A stretch of 64,000 nt of DNA from Megamerina dolium (GCA_963854835.1 OY978530.1:14849720-14913719), one strand, 5' to 3'; counted from the first letter of the stretch, positions 11,670-23,924 are shown. Translations and numbers: made by a program. Notes: a model not told the origin generated them from the sequence alone.

Positions 11670-13636
11670 TGTGATGCCACCTAAGCTTCACAATAAGCGA
11701 GGCATTGAAGCGGTGGTTGAACACCTCAACTCTGCTCTTACTGTCAGCTTTGAAACAGCCTGTTCCATTCGAACGTCTCTCAACCGGGTCCAAATTTCTA
11801 GGTGGAACTGAGACCTTCAGATGTTGAGACACGACGTGACAACACTTTTGAACAGGGCCTGCAAGACAAATCTTGAAGGGGATTGGTTTTTTTACCGTTC
11901 TGCTCAGATGAATTATAAAAAGCTAAATCGAGACTCGAATAGGGCTTCTTTTAGAGTAGCTTTCATTCCGAAAATCGTACAGGATGACTACACTTGCCCA
12001 AAGAGTTTCAGACCTATAAGCATGATTTCTTTTATGCCTAAAGGTCTAAGCGTAGAAGGTCGCTTAGAACACATCCACTGTCTTCATATCAGCATGCTTA
12101 CCCCCAAGGTGCCCCCAAGGTGGCGTGCGCTCTCCTTTGCTCTGGTGTATGGTTATTGATCCTCTGCTTGTAGCGTTCAATAACTCGGGAATCTACTCGC
12201 AGGCATATGCGGATGATGTGGCCTGTCTCGTTACAGACCCTTCCCTTATGTGTGTCTGCACGAAGGTGCAGAGAACTCTGAATATGATTGACACCTGGAG
12301 CAGCGCAAATGGGTTGTCAGCTAATCTCGCTAAGACTGGTTTGGTCCTCTTTACCAGAGGGAAAAAGACTGATGGTCTCATTCTTCTTGCTATCAAGGGA
12401 GTCACAATTCAGCCATCTAAAGAGGTTAAGTATCTGGGAGTCATTTTGGATAGCAAACTTCTCTAGAAGTCACACGTTCTGTAGAAAGCATCTAAGGCAT
12501 TGTCTACCTTTGTTTTGCAGAGTGCAGAGGTGTTTTTGCAAAGCGTGGGGACCTTCCCCTATCAAGGTCCTATGGATCTACACTGCTATGTTAAGACCAT
12601 TCATCACTTATGCATCGATAGCCTGGATGAATCGACTATCCCTTGTGGAAGTAAAGATAACCTTATCAAGTTTACAACGCAATATGACTTTCTGTTTTAC
12701 TGGGGCTTTCCCTACCACATCTGCCCCAACTCTCGATGCTATGATGAATCTTCTCTCACTTGTTGTTTTCATCCGAGGCTATCTGTATGTTGATTCACAA
12801 TGACCCTATTTTGGCTCTGGATAACAGTGGCAAAAGCGTGAACTTTTTAGCTCTGCCTATGCCCCGGGACTCCAGACCGTCTACGATCGTACTAAAAAAG
12901 CAGTATAAAATAGATCTATCTGCGGCTAGCTCCTGGTTAGACACTGAGACCGAGCCCGGTAGACTCTGCTTCCACATTTTTACTGATGAATCTGGGAATA
13001 AAGAAGGTTCTAATTCTAATTGGAAGACATCGGAAGACATAATAGCTTATCGCTAATGTGGGTCTCAGGCCACGTGGGAATGCTAGGCAATGGGTCCTCT
13101 GATGCATTGAAAAAAAAAGGTTCTGCGGCTGATTTAATCGGCCTTAGCCTGTTTTGCCACTGCTAGCTACAGCCATCAAGGCCACGGTCAACACCTGGGC
13201 TCATCTAGTCCGTAAGTCGACCTGGCAGATTGAGAGACGCTGCAGATGGACGAAATCCATGTTACGTAACATATCGGGTAAATGGTCGCACTTCTTCTTA
13301 TCACTAGGTAGAGGGGATTGCAGAATGCTACCCGGCTTGGTAACAGGACGCTTTCTATGGGCGAAACGCATAGAAAAGGTAGGACTAGGAGGCAGTGCAC
13401 TTTGTCCAACCTGTGAAGAAGAAGAGTAGACGACGGACCACTTTTTATATGTCTGCCCTGCTTTCGCTCGAATCAGGTTTGAGGTCTTTGGCACTGACAT
13501 GCTGAGATCCGAAACTCTTAGGTCTTTAGCACCACAGGATCTACTCCAATTTCTTCGGAGAACGAGTATATCTGAGTGCTGTGCTTGATTTCTTATTGTT
13601 CCAAAAAAAAAAAAAAAAACAAAAAAAAAAAAAAGA
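11670..13636 (+). mobile_element. RNase H-bearing LINE relic (I/LOA/R1-like) with poly(A) tail
   Basis: The RT linker starts at about 11,700 (VVEHLNSALTVSFETACSI), followed by SFRPISM (about 12,010). The stretch opening RSPLLWCMVIDPLL (12,125 on) holds the catalytic AYADDVA (12,203-12,223) and the thumb region with VKYLGVILDSKLL (12,425-12,465). After frameshifts an RNase H domain is visible: FTDESGN at about 12,978, then WVSGHVGMLGN at about 13,055, where the usual Glu-x-x-Asp has become GSSD. The end carries CPTC (about 13,402) and a HFLYVCP motif (13,440), the C-terminal zinc-knuckle pattern of LINEs. A nearly pure A tract (13,603-13,634, one C) marks the 3' end. Frameshifts and stops make it dead. 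Clade assignment rests on RNase H plus poly(A) and is moderate. Confidence 0.72.
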
Positions 13637-14655
13637 AAGGACAAACTGAATTTTAAGCAAGAGGCTATTATGAAGAGAGTGCTAGACTTAAAGGCACTAG
13701 ACTGTAAAACCGAAGTAATGGCGGAGTTGATTAGGAATGTTGTTTGTACCAAACCAAAATGCTTCATCATCAAATCTTCATCAAGCGCAGGTTGCATAGG
13801 TCGAAATGAAAAGATGGTTTGTCAAACAGGCAAAAAAGAATTGATTTGACATTAACAAATACTAATGCTGACGCGTTCATCAGAATTAAGAGAGTTTCTA
13901 AAAAAGTATCGTTTTCTCATCGTTTGCATATTTTATTTGAGATAGAGTGGCTCATAAAAGTAAAAATATGGTAAAACTCTCCGAAAACAACAAATTGGGA
14001 AAAGTAGAATATAAAAGAAGAATATAAAATAGCCCTAACAAAATCGATTAAACAATTTGAAGCAAAAGGACCTCTTTTAGAAAGTAGTTTCAAACTATTA
14101 ATCAGGAAACTGGTACCTAACCTAGAGCTTGGATACATTCCAACAAAATATTCGAATTAAAATATATTGTATTTGAATTCTTTTTTGGTAAACCAAAACC
14201 AAATTAATATAAAATGAAATTTTTTCATTATACCCTGAAAGAGAACAAAAATATATTTCTAAATGAACTTGTGTGCGTTCCACATTTTCCATCTTTAAAA
14301 TGCCTCAATTTATTATAGAATCGGAAGCGAAATAAAATTGTATTTAATATTTTACTCTATTCTGCTGTAATATTTGTTTTGATTAGCAGCTATTCGATAG
14401 CAATGCTCGCGTTAAATGTTTGTATTTGTTTTAGCGACGAGTCTTAACGAGCCCGCTTAACCGCCCACTAACCGAGGGGCACGTGAGGAACCAGTGACTG
14501 ATCAACAACAGCCTAACTGTCCGGAGTACGCGAAGTTGAGTAGCAAGTGACTGCTAAACGAACTATAAATACAGCTACAAATTCATATAATCAACAGCTG
14601 ATATGAAAACTGCACAAATAATTTAAAGAACGAATAATTATTAAAATCTAAACAA
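13637..14655. other. Unassigned interval
   Basis: After the poly(A) tract of the preceding LINE. Short open frames only. The segment 14,430-14,560 is notably less AT-rich than its surroundings but shows no motif I recognise. No LTR ends were found. Confidence 0.4.
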
Positions 14656-14659
14656 ATAC

Positions 14660-17335
14660 TTCTCTACCTCACTCTGTAATTTTCTAGTGTTGGCAATGCT
14701 AACAGTTTGAGACGGTGTTCATTCGGGGGAAGGTTAATTAAAGGGTCCCAATCAAAAGAGCGCCAGGCAAATAACAGAAACTGCCTCTGGACAAATTTTA
14801 AATTGTCAATATAACACCTATAATAGGCATTCCAAACAATAGAACCATACTCCAAAATTGGACGAACAAGGGAGATGATAAGAGCTTTAGTAACGCATGG
14901 GTCATTAAACTCCCTCGACCATCTCGTAATGAAACCAAGTATGCCCTTTGCCTTATTCACACAAGAATTAATATGTAGATTAAAGCGAAGTTTAGGATCA
15001 ATGGTGATACCATGATCCATAAAACTAAAAACGGCATCAACGGCTGGTTGTGAAGCGAGAACTGGTAAGGCAAGGGTTCCTTCCTGGAAAAAGTCATGCA
15101 CTTACATTTATTCAAATTAAGTAACATTAGATTAGATGAGCACCAATTCAAAAGAAAATTTAAACCCAGTGAGTAATGTAAACCCTTTGATTATACTGGT
15201 AGAAAATTCCAGCAAATTGATAGCTATTATATTACGGGGTTTACGGGGAATTAGGAATGATTTCTTCCAATCTAAGTTGAAGTTAAGCATTAAAAATATC
15301 AGTTAACGATAAATATATGAAATCGGCGCAAAATTTAAGAATGTAGCTTATAATCTTGTCAGGTCCTGGTAAATATGACCGTTTTAAGGTTCTGAGATGT
15401 CGCAAAACTTCTTCAAGAGTAATGAAAGGCATACAACATGAATTCATTGGTATAATCTGAGTAAATAGAAAAAAAAAGTTTGCAAACAGATCTGAGATAA
15501 CTTGGTCGTCAGCAGAGATAGAATCTTCCCATTTCATTGAAGAAGGGAACTCTGAACTGAACGTTTTACTTTTATAAAATCATAAAATACTTTTGAATTT
15601 ATTTGAATATCGATTTTAAATTTATTAATGTAATGTCCAGAAACACATTAAAGCTTTCACGAACAGTACTTTGTATTATTTGATTACTATCTCCACCTTA
15701 CATGGCGTAAGTTAAAATCCTCAAATTTTGACAATGAATCATTACCATTTAGACTTTTAAAGACAATTTTGATAAAAGAAGTGTGGCTAAGGTAAATAAA
15801 GATATAAGAATTTGGTGGAATGTAAGAACATCTTATGAATAGACATTTTTCTTCCTATCGAACACAAAAACAAATAAATTCGAGGTCTTCAATTTCCGTA
15901 AAATAAACTTCATACGGATATGAAGTTTTATTCGTTATGAAATCATCGCCACCAATTTTAGACGGACGGTCCCTTCTGAAAATCTGTAAGGCATTACATA
16001 ATACTTCAGCGTTCTTAGTGCTGGATTTAAGCCGTTTCAGAGATCACTAAATTAAACTAAAAGCTTTCAAAACTTTTTAGAAATATATCACACAGCTTCG
16101 AATTTAAACCTTTCACGTTATGATACAAAATGTTTAAGAATTTTGGGGTACCAATTAATTTTTTGTAGGAACTGAAGCAGTATTTTTAGTACTAGTGTTC
16201 ACTTTGTACTTGAACACAAATTCACGCACTACAACACCAACAGGCCATAAGCTTTTACCAACTACGTTGTAAAATTCATCAGCAGGTACAATAATTTTAA
16301 AGACGAAACTTTTCTAACGTAGTTAAAATTTAAATTTGAAACAGTGAAATCGGTACTTTTGTTTTTAAATTTATGTAGGAGTGAATATCTTCAGCAGATG
16401 TTTCAGACGATAATCTGGACAGAGAAATTTTTTTTCTAGGCCGTACAACAACCAACTTCCTAGAGAAAGCAGACCAGAAAGGCCACCAGAGTCACCAGCA
16501 TTACCTGGAATAATAAATAAAAAAATATGTGGCACATAAAGCCCCAAAGGGCTCATTGGTCGAGCTTCTCTTCCATTACTGTTGTGCGTCTTAAATTTTT
16601 GACAATATTAGAAGGGACCTACTTATTTTAGCCGGTTCCGAACGGCAGAACACTTGTGACATCACTTTTTCTGAGCTTTGTCACAGAGTTCTTCTTTTTT
16701 TTTTAGAAGCTTTTTCATGGCAAGTTGTTACTGTCGGAAGAATTGCCAATTGCTTGCCGACAGGTGGGTACCGTTCGAAAGAAAAATCTTATCGATATTA
16801 AATTTGTTATGCATCAGCCGGGGATTGAACCACGACCTACAGATCAGAAGGCAAACACACTAACCACTGAGCTACGGCACCCTGGTATAATGGTAGTTAT
16901 AATATTTATCCTAGACGTGGTAGTAGGGTTTGTCACAACTATTTCTGGAGGGGACCCCAGAACAGGTATGGATAATGTAGTCTCATTTTGAACTCCATTA
17001 ACGTGAACACCATTTGGATTCGTCAAATCGTGATTCGTCCTTTTTACAGCAGATCTAGTGAATGGATTTTTCTTCTTGGCAACCGGCTGTGATTCATCTA
17101 AGCATTTTAAATCATTGAACAGTTTCTCATACTTATGAAACCTATCAATAACCGATGCCAGATCTCCAAAAAGACAGACCGTGTTTGTCTGAACATTGTT
17201 ATTAGTTCCACATCAAAGGTCCTACATTTCAAACAAGTCCAGCGCAAATCTTAACCCTCATTGAGGTTATCCAGAACCCTTTCAGAGAGGCCATCGCAGT
17301 TTAAATGTGCCGAACAACGCACAACCAACACCACA
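14660..17335 (-). mobile_element. CR1/Jockey-type LINE with PHD-like ORF1, interrupted by a SINE
   Basis: Reading the minus strand from 17,335: a Cys-rich segment AHLNCDGLSERVLDNLNEG followed by LRWTCLKC (about 17,225-17,310) resembles the PHD-type finger found in ORF1 of several insect CR1-group LINEs. After the SINE insertion at 16,515-16,880, the ORF1 C-terminal part shows LSRLSSETSAEDIHSYIN (about 16,390) and LWPVGVVVREFVFKYK (about 16,210). ORF2 starts near 16,150 with an endonuclease-like LNSKLCDIFL, ISETWLNPSLR and YIPPNS (about 15,800). RT parts are LRTLKRSYLPGPDKI (15,345-15,400), a DWKKSFLIP segment (about 15,265) and, after loss of the catalytic core, the thumb/C-terminus at 14,664-15,101 (SLVRPILEYGSIVWN). 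The YxDD box is deleted. Confidence 0.68.
16515..16880 (-). mobile_element. tRNA-headed SINE, copy S1, with target duplication
   Basis: The minus strand reads a polymerase III head (GTAGCTCAGTGGTTAGTGTG, about 16,856-16,875) with a B-box-like GGTTCAATCC counterpart, then a body shared with the copies at 24,389, 53,085 and 56,261, and a 3' end with GAGCCCTTTGGGGCTT near 16,540. It is flanked by CCTGGAATAAT (16,504-16,514) and CCTGGTATAAT (16,881-16,891), an 11-bp duplication with one mismatch. The interrupted reading of the host LINE ORF1 resumes on the other side. SINEs are mobilised by LINE enzymes; the partner LINE is not identified here. Confidence 0.85.
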
Positions 17336-17339
17336 CAAA

Positions 17340-17690
17340 TCACAAACTAAGAATTGGTACAGATATTGTATGAAGAGTATGTATGAATTAAATACAACAC
17401 CAAACAGCTTCGAGAGCCACTGAGTTGCAAAGAATCCAATTAAAAAAAAATTTGTTTCTCTATGAGAGCACTAACAGTTTTTGGAAGACACTGGCAATAC
17501 CAAAACGGCTTTTCATGGTAGAACCGCTTTGCGACTCTACTACTACCACACGCTTTCATCAATGATGAAACTAAAAGACGACCACAATCGCAATTCAAAC
17601 CAAGCATACATATATCCTAAGAAGTTGTTGGATCAATGTATAAATATCCATGTCATTCTATGCAATGGCTGTCTACCACACATTGCTTTA
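17340..17690. other. Spacer between LINE 5' end and Helitron
   Basis: A plus-strand 73-codon open frame at 17,481-17,702 has no recognisable domain and starts at TTG. The interval probably holds the non-coding 3' end of the Helitron on the minus strand, but I cannot point to the expected CTRR terminus and hairpin. Confidence 0.35.
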
Positions 17691-17694
17691 AATT

Positions 17695-18835
17695 TAATGT
17701 AGTGCTATTTGGTAAACAATATATTTTGTCAATCCGACTTTTGCAAATATGAATATATTCGACGGTTTACCCACACGGAACATGTATGGTTGCTTTAATA
17801 ATATTTACGTGATCCGTTTGATGAGCAAGTGTTTACCGTTGCAAAATTTGGGTGGCTTTATATTACGAAGCAGAATTATCGGCGAACCAATCTTCAATCG
17901 AAGATTGTGTAGTAGCATTCCTGGCATATATAGCGAATTTAAAAATTCAGTTGGATAATTTACTGCTTCCTTGTCATCAACGACAGTGTTGATTGATTTG
18001 AAAGACATCAGTTCCACTGATAACGACTGTTGTATCTGAAAGTTAATTTCGTGAATATGAACATTTCTCGCTGCCGGAATAGCATGTTCACTGAGCCAAT
18101 TATGGTTCAAGAAATTCTGCAGTATGGCCGGGAAGACACTCTCAATTAATTCACGTTTTGAATTAACGATGGTGCATGAAATTGTTTGGCAATATAATGC
18201 ATTGTGTGTTTGGATGCAGTTCTAATTTACCGTTTCCAATATCCAGCAATTGTTAAGAAAATATTTGTGCCGATGGATCATTATGCAATTGTTTTAAATA
18301 TGCGTTAATCGCATCTGCAGTTGAGCGCGAATAACTGGCAATGTCTGTCGGAAATAACCACACAGTAGTAAGATAGCACCACCGAATAGTTTGTCGTTGC
18401 CGTTCAAATTTTGCATAATTCTATGCAATGCTTCGAGTGAATGTTTATAAGTCATTGTAAATTAATCCCAGATAATGATCGAACTCTACTGTAACACTGC
18501 AGCCATTCTGATTTTTTCTTTAATATATTATGATCATCTTATGGCAGCTTGAGTGCTGAATGTGCCTTTCGTCTGCCATCTAGCAAAGTGGCAGCAATGC
18601 CTAATGATTTTTTTAATACTATGAATTTATTGAATCTTTCTACTATTCCGAGAAACTCACAATAAGTATTCAAATCTTACAAATAAACCTAAAATTATGT
18701 GATATTCCCGATGTTCCATCACAATTTGTTGAGTCGCGAGGTTTAGCAATTTCACAGCGTATTCAATTTGTCTTTTCTTTTTAATCGACGATGGCCTATG
18801 CTCAGCAACAATTGCCTAGCAAGAGGATTCGGATT
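17695..18835 (-). mobile_element. Helitron helicase relic
   Basis: The minus strand carries the C-terminal part of a Helitron Pif1-like helicase. From high to low coordinates: an AATLLDGRRKAHSALKLP segment (about 18,545-18,610), the FDHYLGLI segment (about 18,480), the DPSAQIFS and LDIGNGKLELHP parts (about 18,215-18,280), then a 101-codon open run (17,805-18,110) with HNWLSEHAIPAARN, VNYPTEFLNSLYMPG and GSPIILLRNIKPP. After a deletion the final RVGKPSNIFIFA motif is at 17,740-17,790. These motifs belong to helicase domain II to VI of animal Helitrons. The Walker A region and the Rep domain are absent. Several stops are present, so it is inactive. Confidence 0.82.
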
Positions 18836-18839
18836 GTTG

Positions 18840-20075
18840 TTTAATTATTGAATGTAGCTTCTGCAGGACTTTGCAACTTCCTCAGAAATTGTGGGTACAC
18901 TCCAATCTCGATGGATGTTAACGTTCCTCATATACCAAGGCGCGCTTACAATAATTCACAGGCACTTGGATTGTATTCGCTGCAATTTTTCGATATTTGA
19001 GGGAGATGCGGTGCCCCATAACTGAATACCATAAGTCCAGATTGGCTTCAGGATTGCTTTATATAATAGAACTTTGTATTCGAGATTCAACTTTCAACAG
19101 CCACCATAGCTGATTAATTCTTAGCTTGATCTGAGTTTTCTTTGCCTCTATGTGAGGCAAGAGGCTGTACGATGCAACTTTTGTAGGGTTTGCTATCATA
19201 ATAATTTTTCAAGTTTTTCAGCATTTGGGATAGTGTTTAATACGAAGGATAGCATTGAAAATGTGCATGAGATGAATTACTGAAGTTGGAGGTAGCTCTT
19301 TTATCATTTTTCCGGTAATTTTATCTGAACCAGGTAATTGTTTTGGATTTAAATTTTTGTAAATTGCTTGGAATATGTCCATCTTTTTAATTTTGAGCGT
19401 TATTGAGCAAGGTTGAGAAGTTAATTTTGGTAGTGAGGACTGTTTAGATGATGGATTGGGTGTAAAAACACTTTTTAAGTGGTTTACAAAAGCCAAACCC
19501 TTCTCACAGTTGTTTCTAGCCCAATTACCGTCGCTCAAACGGATGGGGGAATCAGTGAGAAATGACCGATTTGGGTTTTGTGCTAATTTCTACAAAGAGT
19601 AGTGACCTCGGTAGTGATTCGGTGACCTGATTTCTTGCCATTGCCTTCGGAGTCTTCTTTTCTGTCTTACTAGCAATTCAATTTCGGCTGGTGTGTGTGG
19701 GCTATAGTTTGATTGTTTCTACACCCTTGTGCAGGTGGCTGAGCTGAGAGCTAATGAGAGCAACTGGTTGACTTTTTCGAGTCCTGAATCTACATCGTGT
19801 CCATTTCTTAATACAGTACTTAGAGGAAGATGGGAATTTATATATTTCTTGAATTTCAACTAGTCTATTTTCTTTCTAATGCAATTGCCTTGGGGGCTTG
19901 GTGATTTTATAGATATTACCGTGGGTGAGTGGTCATATGATAGATCATAATTACACTCTGTGGAGATATTTTCCATCTGCAAACCTTTGGCGACTTCAAA
20001 GTCTATGAGATCGGGTATCTTTCTCTTGTCCGTCGGCCAATACGTCGGTTGACCATTTGAAATAACATCGTAGCC
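18840..20075 (-). mobile_element. Jockey-type LINE fragment with internal deletion
   Basis: On the minus strand the endonuclease end reads GYDVISNGQPTYWPTDKRK and LIDFEVAKG (about 19,990-20,070), with LSYDHSPTVI at about 19,930. The RT start at 19,218-19,538 reads NWARNNCEKGLAFVNHLKSV and then PKQLPGSDKITGKMIKELPP. The RT core is deleted; immediately after it, from 19,140 down, is the C-terminal region with LKPIWTYGIQLWGTASPSNI and LQRIQSKCL, ending in NPNPLA near 18,845. The YxDD region is thus lost in one internal deletion at about 19,200. No poly(A). Confidence 0.78.
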
Positions 20076-20289
20076 GTGGTTAGTAATGATTGAACATACA
20101 TATTCGGCGACAGCACCTGGTACATAGGCTGAACATTGGGCAACATCGGCACGATGCTAAACGGCGTCACAGATGTAGAAGACCTGGTTTGACTGCTGGC
20201 GCAGCTAGTAGTAGATGGAAGTAGAGATTAAGGGGCATATTGGCACGACTATGACGTTGCAGCTTCAGTAGTATGCGGTCAACGCTTTC

Positions 20290-20620
20290 TTAATGTTTTT
20301 GAGGTCTACTTGGGATGCTGCTGCACTTTTTCGTGAAGCAAGATGTAATGCTTTGCATAACACAATTGGTATAGCAATACGTTTGTGCATTGTCGTGCCA
20401 TGTGCGTATACGCTAAACAATTGAAGCAATAGCCGAATTGCTTCGTTATATCACACCTCCTTCTCACAGACTTTGCCAAGAAACTCGGACACAAATACAG
20501 TGAGTCATCCTTATCACATATACGGCAATCGGGACATTTTTGCGCATTAACTCTGTTTCAAAATTTAGGCGGAGGACGAACAGAACTGCGTCGTTTAGGG
20601 GTTTTAGATTTTGGTGCCAT
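20290..20620 (-). mobile_element. BEL/Pao gag zinc-knuckle fragment
   Basis: The minus strand at 20,306-20,494 reads a Cys/His cluster typical of BEL/Pao Gag: CPSFLAKSVRRRCDITKQ, then FNCLAYTHMARQC, then a shortened CYAKHYILLH. The preceding part (20,500-20,590) has CPDCRICDK. The gene stops at TAG near 20,303. The next recognised sequence on the same strand is Jockey endonuclease, so the BEL element was cut here by insertion or rearrangement. Confidence 0.65.
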
Positions 20621-20746
20621 GGAAGAGTTTATTGACACGTATAAAATTGAGTAAAATTTCTTTTACACTACAAGAATTTTTTATAATTGTGAAAATCTGA
20701 TAAAATTAAATATTTAAAAGAATAAAAAAAGTGTTTTGACTAAAAT

Positions 20747-21933
20747 TTGAGTGTCCATAAGATAGTAAATATGGGTAAAGCGAAGAGTTGTACTTCAGAC
20801 CTTAGAAAAGCAATAACTGAGCTTCAAGCCGCAGGATTTTCATATCAGGAAATTGTAAATCAAATGAAATGTTCGAAAGACATGATTTTAATGCTATTAG
20901 CCATTTCCAAAAATATAAGACTCATATGAACGTTCCACGCAAGAAGCGACCTCGCAAAACATCACATTTCATCGACAGGAAAATAAAACAAATATCACAA
21001 ATGGACCCAAGAAGTTCTGGAGCCATTCAACGGGAGATCCATTCGAACTACGGAGTATCCATATCAAAACGTACTATTGCACGTTGTTTCGTTGAATCTG
21101 GCCTCCATGGAAGAATCGCACGCAAGAAACTTTTGATGACGTCTAACCAATGAAAACACCGTTTGGAATTCGCTAAAGAACACGCAGATTGGACCGAACA
21201 CCAATGGAAATTTATGGTCTGGAGTGATGAAACTAAAATTAGTCGCATATGTCCTGATGGTAGAATGTATGTAAGATGCCCAAAAAATGCTGAACTTGAC
21301 CCAAAATATGTGTCGCCGATCATTAAGCATGGCGGAGGCTCCATAACCGTATGGGGATGCTTCTCCTGGAATGGTGTTGGTCCGCTTTGTTGAATTGATG
21401 GTACTTTATTGAAAGAAAAATATGTTGAGATTTTTCAAAGTGTTATGCTGCCATGGGCCGAAGAAACTATGCCCGTTATTTGGAGATTCCAGCAAGATAA
21501 CGACCCAAACCATACGGATAAATTAACCAAAAAGTTCTTTGAGGACAATTCAATACGTCGCTTAGAGCTGCCTTCATAAAGTGCAGACTTAAATCCCATA
21601 GAACATTTACGGAATGACTTGAAAAAGGAAATAAGTGGTAAAAATAATAAGCTAAAAGGGCTTGGGAATCAATTTCAGCCGAACGATGTCGGAGTTTAAA
21701 TTTAAGCTTCGTTTCTAATTAGGTGTCTCAAAAAAATGAAGTGGTTAGAAAAAACTTTTAATTTCTCTTTAATACTTGAATTGTTTAACTTATTTCGTTT
21801 CTCTTTGTGTTATTGAATGAATATATACATATGTTATTAAAATGCTTATTGGCAATAAAAAATAGCTTTAATTTACAAAATACATAATATTTTTTTTTAA
21901 GTAGCCGTTTCTAATTAGTTGACAACGGCTGTA
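20747..21933 (+). mobile_element. Tc1 transposon relic (DD34E)
   Basis: The transposase starts at about 20,771 (MGKAKSCTSDLRKAI), with two helix-turn-helix parts (up to about 21,125, ISKRTIARCFVESGLHGR). The catalytic motifs are WSDETKIS (about 21,220), QQDNDPNHT (about 21,490) and SADLNPIEHL (about 21,590); the count from the second Asp to the Glu is 34 residues, the Tc1 signature. WGCFSWNGVGP lies between. It contains stops (TGA at 21,151 and 21,391; TAA within the last motif) and an early frameshift. The right terminus ends in GACAACGGCTGTA (21,921-21,933) beside a (TA)n array. A matching left terminus was not found, so the left end is lost. Confidence 0.82.
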
Positions 21934-21941
21934 TATAGCTA

Positions 21942-22190
<249 letters not shown>

Positions 22191-22599
22191 CAGCGGCACG
22201 AAAGAGACCTACACTAGGGTTACAAACCTTATACGGGCAGTCCGCGACACACATCTTCTGGCGTAGACATACATATAGAAATAAAATTAAGATTGTCAAA
22301 ATCTTAAGTTTATTATTTTTTAAATAATTTTTTCGATTTCACTTTAAATGCTCGTCAATTATTTGAAATGATCTTTTGTCACCACAAGTCAAATAATAAC
22401 GGTAAATTTTGACAATTTATTACTTTTGTGCAAAATGTTCAGTTCAACATGTTTTTATTATAATTATTGGATTCAAAACATAATGTAATCCACAAAAATA
22501 GCAAAAATCAAGCAGATATCAAAAGAATAACCTTATTTTACAAAAATTCAGCTATTCACAAATTGCACTAATTGTGGGTGTTTCATTGAAAAGAGTTGG
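22191..22599. other. AT-rich spacer
   Basis: No gene or repeat recognised between the (TA)n array and the second Tc1 relic. Confidence 0.45.
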
Positions 22600-23015
22600 C
22601 ACAATCTTGACGAGCCGAGATTAATGAAACCTTATTGAACCCAATCTCTGAAACAACGGTGATACATCGGTTGCATGAAGCCGGTTTGTATGGTTGAGTC
22701 GTCAAAAAAACATTATTGCGTCCTATAAATGTTTAAAAACGACTCAAATGGACAAAAGAGCATGTCAATTATTCGATGGATCAGTGGAAACAGGTGTTTT
22801 GGACTTATGCATCCAAATTCGAAGTCTTCGGGATCAAACGGCGATCGTTCTGCCCTAGAAATAAAGCAAGCGATATTAATCTGGATGTGTTAAGCCTACA
22901 GTCAAGTTTGGTGGTGGCAGTATGATGGTCAGGGCTTGTTTTTGCAGTATCACCAAATACTTCAGGACAACGTCATTCCATCTGGCGTCGCACAGTGGGA
23001 ACGTTTTATACAAAA
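22600..23015 (+). mobile_element. Second Tc1-type transposase relic
   Basis: Pieces of a Tc1 transposase in changing frames: ETTVIHRLHEAGLYG (about 22,645-22,695), RLKWTKEHVNYSMDQWKQV (about 22,740-22,800), a KFEVFGIKRRSF segment (about 22,815), then VKFGGGSMMV (about 22,902), and YHQILQDNVIPSG (about 22,955-22,990). This covers the end of the DNA-binding part and the region from the first to just before the second catalytic Asp. The first catalytic Asp position reads TYASKFEV instead of TDESKFEV, so it is lost. No second Asp or Glu region and no termini. Confidence 0.68.
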
Positions 23016-23778
23016 AATGGCCATAAATAGTTAAAATGGAACACCAATATATTTCAATTTGGTACAAAAGCTTCTTTGATGGATATTAGTAAATTGTGCT
23101 ACAACGAACTTTATCCGTCTACAAATAAGCAAAATGCCCATATAACGGGAATTTGGAAAACGTTTAAATTGCAATATTTTCAAAACTAACTGTTTTAAAT
23201 CGATATATAACGACAAATTTGAAGTAAAAAAGCAGTTTTGGGAAGGTATTTTGAATAGAGCGTGACATCGCCCACATTTTATTGAGTATTTATATCTCAA
23301 AAATCACTTAATTAAAATCAATCAATTTCGAGATGGGTACTGACCTTGACAAACAAACGCCATATGCTGGAAACGATCAAGATAGGATTAACAGTACGAC
23401 CGCACAAGCTCCCCCAACCACACAAGGGATAAGGTTTTTCGAAGTAAGGAGTTAAAAAAATGTAACCGAAACATGTAAAATTCTGGTGTTAAACCAACAT
23501 TTTTAAAGGTCATGTTATACGAGTTAGCCCAAAAATTCGCACAACTTTTAACCGCTAACACATAGATAATGAAATATAAGATAAGATTATCTTGAAAACT
23601 TGTAAAATTTTTTAAATTTAATTAATGCGTTTTGTTATGGCACTCCTCAAATATGTTGGAGGAATGCCATGATTTATATTGTAATTTATAATTTAAATTA
23701 ATAAAAAATATTTATATTTTTAAAAAAATGTTTTTCCATATTTAGTATTTCACTAAAACTCAAAATTTGATATAAAGC
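23016..23778. other. AT-rich spacer
   Basis: No recognisable domain. Minus-strand open frames of 63 and 89 codons near 22,876-23,300 overlap the Tc1 relic or have no motif. Confidence 0.45.
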
Positions 23779-23780
23779 TA

Positions 23781-23924
23781 CGAGGGCTGTCCCAGAACTA
23801 CTAGATATATAGATGAAGGCAGTAGTTTGAAAAAAAAAATTACTTTGGTGAAAAGTGGAAACCTTATAAAACATATGTTCCCAAATTTGTTGTGTTTTCT
23901 TTGTTAGGTCTGGGACCGCCCTCG
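23781..23924. mobile_element. 144-bp mariner-derived MITE
   Basis: Ends are CGAGGGCTGTCCCAGA and, inverted, CGAGGGCGGTCCCAGA, flanked by TA on both sides (23,779-23,780 and 23,925-23,926), the standard mariner target. The first 100 bases match the 5' end of the mariner that starts at 63,393, including the AGGCAGTAGT and AAAACATATGTT blocks. The coding part is absent. It is therefore an internal deletion derivative of that mariner family. Confidence 0.85.

Noticed and set aside
13201..13797. 198-codon minus-strand frame with a Phe-rich core
   Set aside because: It is the antisense of the LINE C-terminus and of its poly(A) tract, which gives the Phe run.
14400..14650. Possible LTR
   Set aside because: Less AT-rich than the surroundings, but no TG...CA ends, partner copy, polypurine tract or primer-binding site.
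17481..17702. 73-codon plus-strand frame as Helitron Rep fragment
   Set aside because: Similarity to Rep is too vague and the adjacent Helitron is on the other strand.
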